NCBI GenBank assembly: GCA_020080175.1
Contig: JAGHQL010000003.1
Span: 248,001-312,000, forward strand
Direction: 5' to 3'
From: Glutinoglossum americanum
Taxonomy: Eukaryota > Ascomycota > Geoglossomycetes > Geoglossales > Geoglossaceae
Length of the DNA stretch: 64,000 nt
The notes beneath the pieces are model-generated. The model had not been told where the DNA came from. It searched no databases and was given only the letters and a program-made list of their open reading frames with translations. Both the position numbers and the translations under genes were made by a program. Of the stretch, positions 57,306 to 64,000 are shown in pieces (the stretch's first letter is position 1; the number at the start of each line of letters is the position of its first letter).

Positions 57306-60300
57306 ATGAGCCAGGAGTCCTTCTCTAGTGGCGAGTCGTCTTCTGCTGGAGGCTCTTCGTCGGGACCTTCAAATTCACAGGCCAAAGGCAATCCTTCCCG
57401 ACCACCCAACACGCGACCCGTATATATGACGGTGGGATCAGGATCAACCTCAGCCAGCGCGGCGGCTCTAACTGCAATGCTAGAGAACGATTCGGGTTAT
57501 GGGGGTAGTATCGCGGGAGATTCCATCACAGGTACAGGTCAACATGGTGGTGGATGGCATCCAGGGTTGACAGAGGATATGCCGACGCCGTCTCATACTC
57601 CTGTGTTAATGGGCGAGACGAACGAGGCCTGTACGTGCGCATCTATTTCTTATGAATTGGTGAAAATCCACTCACAAACTCAAACTGACACTGGATAATT
57701 GGTAGCTGAGAACGAGAGGCGGATATTGACGAGCCACGTCCATCAGCTAGTATAGTATGCATTTATTTCAACCAGGAGCCTACGGAGTTATTGCTAAGCT
57801 TCTACAGTAATCAAAACCGCGTTGCGCTAGGTCGCTGCATCAACCGTGCCGTTGAAACTCTACAAGAACTTCAGCGGATGAACGCATCTTGGCCAGCCCA
57901 CTACCCCTCTGTCCAACGTGCCAATCTCCCTACGACTCCGCACCCTCCTACCAACCACACTGGCCTCACTCGTACACAATCAACTACCGGAGATCTTGAC
58001 CGGCCAAAGTCCCCCCCTAATACTTCTACGCGACCCAACAACCTTAAACGAACGTTAACCTCTTTGGGTGAAGACAGCACAGAGGCTGAGTCGAGCTCAG
58101 CGGCGGAAAATAGACCGGTATCAGAACCGCGGTTAATAACCCCACAGATTGCGCAGGAATTCTCCATTTTAAAGCTTGACCTGAAGCTCGGCGCTCTATC
58201 TCAGACTGAACTGGTTCATTCGCTAGAGAAACACTCGATAGCGTCATTGCTAGACGGGAAGATCAGCCAAAGTATTAGGCATCTCCTTTCGCTCCGCGAA
58301 CGAATAGAGGATACGTCGAGTAAGGTTCTTGTGACGGGCGATCTAAATGCAGGCAAGTCGACATTCTGCAATGCCCTGTTGCGAAGGAAGGTCCTGCCCG
58401 AAGACCAACAGCCTTGCACAAGCATCTTCTGCGAGGTACTGAACGCTAGCGAGAATGGTGGGATTGAGGAAGTTCATGCGGTTCACAAAGAAGAGCTGTA
58501 CGACCGGAATGACGAGAGCACCTACGACGTCTTTCCCTTGAAAGAACTGGAGAAAATAGTCGTGGATAATGACAAATACACGCAAGCAAAGGTGTATGTT
58601 CGGGACATCCGGTCAATCGACGAATCGTTACTCAGTAATGGAGTGGTAGATATTTCTATTATCGATGCACCTGGGCTTAACATGGACTCTCTCAAGACGA
58701 CTGCAGTTTTTGCCCGACAAGAGGAGATCGATGTGGTCGTTTTCGTGGTCTCCGCAGAAAACCACTTTACACTATCCGCAAAAGAGTTCATATGGAATGC
58801 CGCGCATGAAAAAGCCTACATATTTATCGTTGTAAATCGGTTTGATAACATTAGGGATCAAGATAGGTGTCAAAGGATGATCCTAGAGCAAGTCGCCCAC
58901 CTAAGTCCGCGTACTTTCAAAGAATCTGCCGAGTTGGTTCATTTCGTTTCGAGTAATGCTATACCCGCCGTTCCGGCTGGTAGCGGTGGTGGTTCTGATC
59001 CGTCCGATGACGATGCGGGAGGCGATGATAGTGATGGAACGCCAAAAGGCAAAGGGGCTGGTCTGGACGGTACTGGAAAGAATGATAAGGGGAAGGGGAA
59101 GGAAAAGGAGAAGATCCAAGATTTCGAAAATCTTGAACAAGCCCTTCGTCGTTTCGTACTCGAAAAGCGGTCTCGGTCTAAGCTGGCACCCGCGAAAACC
59201 TACCTCCTCAATGTCCTCGGCGATATTCACACCCTTGCGGTGGCGAATAAAGATGTTGCCCAGTCAGAGGTTGACAGAGTGACGAAAGAATTACGAGATC
59301 TTGAGCCAGTATTCGAACAGTCAATGAAAGCACGAGCAGAAGTCTCAGACGAGATCGATCGCACGATTGAACAAACTTGTTCAGAGGTTTACAGCCACAC
59401 GCGCTCTAGCCTCTCTACTACCATCGCCCGTGTTGCTGAAGAAGATTTGGATGTTCCTTATCCTGGATTCTTAAATGCCTTCCTATATGCGGAAGACGTC
59501 AAACTGGCTATGCTCGACCAGATATCCGCCACCCTTACAAGGTGTGAAGAGGTCGCCCGTCAGCGAACTGTGGGGGGAGTCTCGAGCATCAACGCGTTAG
59601 GATTGCTCCATCTAGGCAACGAATATGTTGAAATGAATTTCCGGTCCAATGTTATGTTCAACCGTAAACGGGACGCACTTGCGAGACAGGTTGATACGGA
59701 GGTTGAAGTTTGGGACTTTTTCGACCTCCCAGGTTTGTTGCATAGCCAGGAGAAGGTCGCAGGGACGAGTATGGCACTGACAATTGTGGGTGTGATGGGG
59801 AGTAGAATGGCTGGAGGTATAGGCTGGGTGGATGGAGTAATTGGGGCAGCGAGAGTGTTAGGCGCCAAGGGCGTAAGAACATTGATAATACCAGGAATGG
59901 TATTAGCCGGTATGTTCTACTACAATCCCATTATATCCCTTTCGTCTTTACCCTTCGTTGACACGCCAACCCACCTAGTCGTTGCAGCAACCACCTACGC
60001 AATCTCTCAGATTCCCACATCGCTCCCCCACCGCCTTTCCACCAAACTCTCCGCAAATCTCGCTGCAATCGACTATGTCCACCAGAACAGCGACCGCTTA
60101 TCCAAAGAAGTCCGGAAGGTCCTCCATATCCCGGCCGACAACCTCCGTGTTGGCTTGCAGCGGTCTGTTGAGAAGCTGACGGTGAAGAAGGAGGAGACGA
60201 CGAGGGTTAGGGGGGAGAGCGAGGTTGCGAGGAAGTATTTTGGGAATTTGGTCAGGGAGAGTGCGGAGATTAGGGGGACTGTGCAGAGGGTGGATCTGGA

Positions 60301-60340
60301 AGGTTCGGGGCCTGGGATTGCGGGAAATTATGAGGCATGA
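57306..60340 (+). CDS. FZO1: Mitofusin Fzo1, mitochondrial outer-membrane fusion GTPase
   Basis: Three exons join in frame to 971 residues: 57306-57630, 57706-57754 (49 nt) and 57799-60340. The N-terminus is Ser/Gly-rich. The dynamin-type GTPase has G1 VTGDLNAGKSTFCNALL (about 301-317), G2 CTSIFCEV, G3 DAPGLN and G4 VNRFD. A 45-residue acidic, Gly- and Lys-rich insert follows G4. The hydrophobic membrane pair lies near residues 779-830 (MALTIVGVMGSRMAGGIGWV, then IIPGMVLAGMFYYNPIISLS), and a C-terminal heptad-repeat coiled coil ends the protein. Fzo1 tethers and fuses mitochondrial outer membranes. The introns are 75 and 44 bp. Confidence 0.94.
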
Positions 60341-60965
60341 TGGCCATTTCTCCTCCTTTTCTTTTTTTTGCTAGGTGGACAAAGTTGTTGTTTAGGGCGC
60401 AGATACGTAAAAAGTTTAAACAGCGAAGGTTTCGCGCGTTTTGGGGAAAGGTTTTGCTTGCTTCTAACTTCCCTCCCTGCTTTGTCTTGCGAAGTATATC
60501 TTCTCCCCCCTCTTACCGCTTTTTCTACTTCCATGTACAGCGGGTGTCAATAATTAACCGTACAGTGGAAGCGAACCCCTTGTATAGCCAAATCTAGATC
60601 GTCATGTCTCATGAATCCCCTACACTATAATATGCATAATTCTTCGTGTGAGCTTATTATCAATATCTTCACGAAGGTGCAAGAGCTCCAACTCGCAGAC
60701 ACAAGATAAGTTTATAAACTATACTAAGTCGTTTGCAATATTAAACCATATAGAAGAGAAAAAAAAATCTGTTATTCTGGTCAAGTTTTACAAGGCTCCG
60801 TGTGAATGCATACACGGAGATACCCAATTTTTATGATAATATACTAGACTGGGGAGTATCTAACAGATCCAAACAAAGACTCCACTTGTCGCTATGCAAA
60901 CAATGGGGGGGTAGTTGAAAAAGGAGTAGGAGAGGCAAACTCCAGCGCATCCATCAAAGAACCCA
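60341..60965. other. Convergent 3' intergenic region
   Basis: Between the 3' ends of FZO1 and DPB11. AT-rich, with short frames only. Confidence 0.5.
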
Positions 60966-63780
60966 TCACCGGTAAGTCTTCTGCCTCGTACTCCTCTTAA
61001 CAGCCGCCGAATCCCTCGCAACGCCAATACTCCTCACTGCCTTCCTCTCCTTCTCCTTCCCCTTCGGCGTCGCCGGCGCCCCCTCTAAACCCCTAAGCTT
61101 CCTCATCACTCTCTCCTTCTGCCGCTGCGCCTCCGGATCCTCATACGTCACCACCTGGCTCGCGAGCGGGATTTCGGCGAGGGTATGAGACCGCTCCTGG
61201 GATAGAAGCTCGAGGTCGCCCGCAACTACTCTGCTGTTGGCATTGAGGTTCTTTAGCGATGGCGATGCACCACCGGCTTCGTCGGCGTTGACAGAACTGG
61301 TTCCGGATAGAGCGAGGGAGAGGGAGGCATGTGAGACGTTCGAAGCAGCGCGGCCGAGCAGGCCACATCGAGGTCTTCGGCCGTGATCACTAGTCGGGGG
61401 TTGATCTCGAAGGAGTTGTCCTTGCTGATGTCTCAACAGTTCAGCAATCTTATCGCTAATGTCTTCCCCCTTCTGCTGATCGGGTCCTGATGCTATGGGT
61501 GGCACTTCAGGGGCACCCGATATTTCTTTTCTTGCGGAAGAGTTGACTTCAGGGCTAATATCTTGTAGAGGCGTACCTCGCTCAGACCTGCCATCATAAT
61601 TGGTAGCAACATCCCTACCGAGATGCATACTATGGTTCTCTTCAGATTCCATTGTACTAGTACTAACGAGAGGTTCCGCGATATCCAGCTCCCCAGGAGG
61701 CTCGCTACTAGCAGACTTTCCGGTAGTGAAACGAATATCGCATCGAGCTTGTTTATCTGCCTTGCTTACAGATCCTATGCTCCCGCGACGCGACGATACT
61801 CGTATCTGCTCTTTTGCATCTCGCTCGCCTTCTCGGAGTCGTTTATTATTATCCTTGTTGCTGCGAGGTGGCGCTGATGGCTTCACAACCATTTTTGGAG
61901 CAGGAATACGATATTTTCCAAATGACTGTACTTCGCCAGTCCGGACGCAGTCCCAAAGCCATTCAGCGGAGACCGCAGGGACATTCCACTCGAAAGCATG
62001 TTTTATCTTCATTCCCGGGGATACTGAATTGCATACGAGAACAGACGTTTTCTTCGTCAAGGAACCGTCGTACGTGGCGCCTATCGAGGTGGTCAGACCA
62101 AGGCTCATCTCCACATGCGCGATTTGGATGTCCACATACCCATCAAATTGACCAATTTAGTAACATGTAGCAAGTCCACGTCTCCAAAAGCCGTCGAGCA
62201 AATTGTCATTCGATCAAAACCTGCCACTTTTAGCTCGAAGCACGCCTTGGCAAGAAAGTTCTAGCCCTCACCCGCTATTCGTAAACAAGGGAAAGGGCGG
62301 CTTGTTACGTTCGCCTCTGGATCTACAAAAGTCTTGTAGTGTATACACCGCTCAATCCACCACTCATTAACGATCGTCGTGTGACCTTTCGGTATTTCAG
62401 GGCACTTGCTTAACGGTGAGTTGTGTGGCACTACAACATAGCTTCCCGAAGTAGAATACCCAGAGTCGGGTTGAGTGAGATCCGATATCGAAGAGGAAAT
62501 CTCCGCGTCATGGGATAGTAAGTGCTCCTTTAAAACTGAGATCTAGTATAGTGGAAGATCAGCTTCTGCAGGCTCTCTGGTTCCCTAGAACTTATGAACC
62601 GCACCTTTTTCTGATCGAATCCGTGTAAGGCGAACGTTCGGCCCTGGAACAAGCCACCTCTGCCTTTTGATTTGGCTAGAGGCCTTTCTGGTCCTGATCC
62701 CCCGTCTTTCTCGCCGTCAACGGCTATATTCGAGGGGTTTGTATGACTCTGCGGTTCGTGGTTCGGGTCCGTACTAGCATCATGTCCGATGGGTGTTACG
62801 TTCAATGGGACTTCTTCCCGTTCATTCTTTTGCCCCTTTTCTCCGAAGCCGCCACCAATAATATCATTCCAGATACTTAAGTTCTGGCTGCCTAGCTTTT
62901 GTGATGCACTTCGTCTCAACTTTCTTCGCTCTCCAAACTCTCCATCACGAATCGTAATATCCTCACCATCACTACGCGATCTCTTGCCTAAGCATGTCCC
63001 TAAAGCAGTGCTTCGAATCCAGGCATTTTTTCCTCGTTCCTCTGGGGTGATATTGTGATTGTATTCCCTCTCATCGAGGGTCATGCCCCGCTCCAGACTG
63101 TCTCGCAGCCACTCTGGAGTAACGACGCTAAGGCCCCATAAGGAAGCATAATGGAATTTTTTGCCCTCGGGTTTTTTTGCCATAAGGTGGGTAACGTGCT
63201 TAGTCAAGTCCGCATGGTATTGGCCGCCATTTGCCATGACCATTTCTTGCAGCTTCTGTCTCTCCTCAACTGTGAGGGTGACGGTGAGTACTGTGCGCAA
63301 GCATAAACCATAGGAAATACGCACTATCTTCAACCCCTGTAAAACAGATCTTGAGGCCCGAAAAGACAGGAAATCTGTGTTTTTCCTCCAGCGTTCTGAC
63401 GTCTGTCTCCCCTCCTTCGATCCACGATTGGCGAACAGCTTCGATCCAGTCACGATCCAGAACTTTCACATCTGGCCTCTCTCTAGCCACATACTTATAC
63501 TTCGGGGTATTCAGCTCGCCGACAACAAGATGTGTGACATCGGAGGTTAGGTCCAATTGGTTGACGGCTCCCATCTGCTGAGCGCACGAAGCCAGGTGCG
63601 ACTGTTGTGCGAGCGGCCGCCAAAATTCAGCATTCACGTTTTCCAAGTAGTTCGGAGACCGTTATAATTTTGAATTGAGCAGATACTTACACGTAACTCC
63701 GGCGGGATCGACGTGCAGCACAAGACGACTCCGCGAAGAGGGAGCGAGGCCCTATCCGCTGAACAGATATGAGTATTCAT
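60966..63780 (-). CDS. DPB11: Four-BRCT replication and checkpoint protein (Dpb11/Rad4/TopBP1)
   Basis: Six exons join in frame to 832 residues: 63691-63780, 63325-63601, 62605-63269, 62272-62542, 62140-62220 and 60966-62080. BRCT1: LRGVVLCCTSIPPELR, then LDLTSDVTHLVV and DWIEAVRQSW. BRCT2: FSGLKICFTGVEDIEERQKL, then THLMAKKPEGKKF and VVTPEWLRDS. BRCT3: GRTFALHGFDQKKISVLKEH, then VNEWWIERCIHYK. BRCT4: GFDRMTICSTAFGDVDLLHV, then VLVCNSVSPGMKIKHAFEWN and EWLWDC. The C-terminal half is disordered, basic and Ser-rich. The protein links CDK-phosphorylated Sld2/Sld3 to origin firing and activates checkpoint kinase. A further in-frame Met at 63831 is a less likely start. Confidence 0.9.
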
Positions 63781-64000
63781 CTTTCCCAGGGCCAAGGGAC
63801 TGTAGTCACATACTGAAATCATCATCGCCATTCATCTCTGAAGGTCGCGGAATAGAATGGTCGATATGAGCAGAAGGTACGCTGAACCCCACGTAGAGTC
63901 GCGTTCCATGCTGGCAAACGCGACAATTGGCGTAGGAAGCGAGAGCACGTGTTCCATCAACCTCAACACAGAAGTTGAGCAGTTGTACCGCCCAATTCCA
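63781..64000. other. Promoter side of DPB11, window edge
   Basis: 220 bp upstream of the DPB11 start. No other gene can be recognised before the window ends. Confidence 0.4.

Noticed and set aside
62221-62271. Apparent in-frame TAG between BRCT3 and BRCT4 of DPB11
   Set aside because: It lies in a 51-bp intron (GTGAGG...GGCAG). Removing it joins RIA to GFDRM in frame, and the whole gene closes at 832 residues.

Overview
The window is nuclear DNA of a filamentous ascomycete (Pezizomycotina). The evidence is many short spliceosomal introns (about 41-106 bp in most genes, one of 230 bp) with GT-AG borders and CTAAC/CTGAC-like branch sites, together with fungal families such as Tel1, Nup192, Fzo1, Dpb11/Rad4, the DUF3716 and HET families, and transposon relics whose stop codons look like repeat-induced point mutation (RIP). 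I cannot name the species.

Layout. The left third (about 1-22,300) is gene-poor accessory DNA. It holds a multi-pass membrane protein (1010-2353), a hypothetical protein with a double CxxC motif (4061-5593), a hypothetical protein ending in a CaaX-like box (8764-9492), relics of ankyrin, Nudix and HET-domain genes, solo LTR-like repeats, a tRNA-derived repeat, tandem repeats and a small two-exon gene (18124-18358). Its centrepiece is a Helitron with both termini readable (9530-15377). Its Rep/helicase gene is broken by stops that are nearly all explained by C-to-T changes. It carries a DUF3716 zinc-motif gene in the opposite orientation.

The right two thirds (about 22,300-64,000) are conserved core genome. 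In order: a CofD/UPF0052-family protein (+), mitochondrial DNA polymerase gamma (-), a RING/SIM protein resembling Slx8 (+), TEL1/ATM kinase (-, ten exons), NUP192 (+), cullin-4 (+), a Ptc1-type PP2C phosphatase (-), VPS2/CHMP2 of ESCRT-III (-), the mitofusin FZO1 (+) and the four-BRCT checkpoint protein DPB11/Rad4/TopBP1 (-). I rebuilt exon structures by hand. Reading frames close exactly for CofD, MIP1, the RING gene, TEL1 (2977 aa), NUP192 (1642 aa), CUL4 (907 aa), VPS2 (220 aa), FZO1 (971 aa) and DPB11 (832 aa).

Functionally, the core block is rich in genome maintenance: Tel1 and Dpb11 (checkpoint), Cul4 (ubiquitin ligase linked to replication and chromatin), a SUMO-targeted-type RING ligase and the mitochondrial replicase. 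Mitochondrial upkeep also appears twice (MIP1 and FZO1). Three head-to-head pairs share short promoters: MIP1/RING, TEL1/NUP192 and VPS2/FZO1. No new defence or metabolic system was found. The most unusual object is the Helitron with its DUF3716 passenger.
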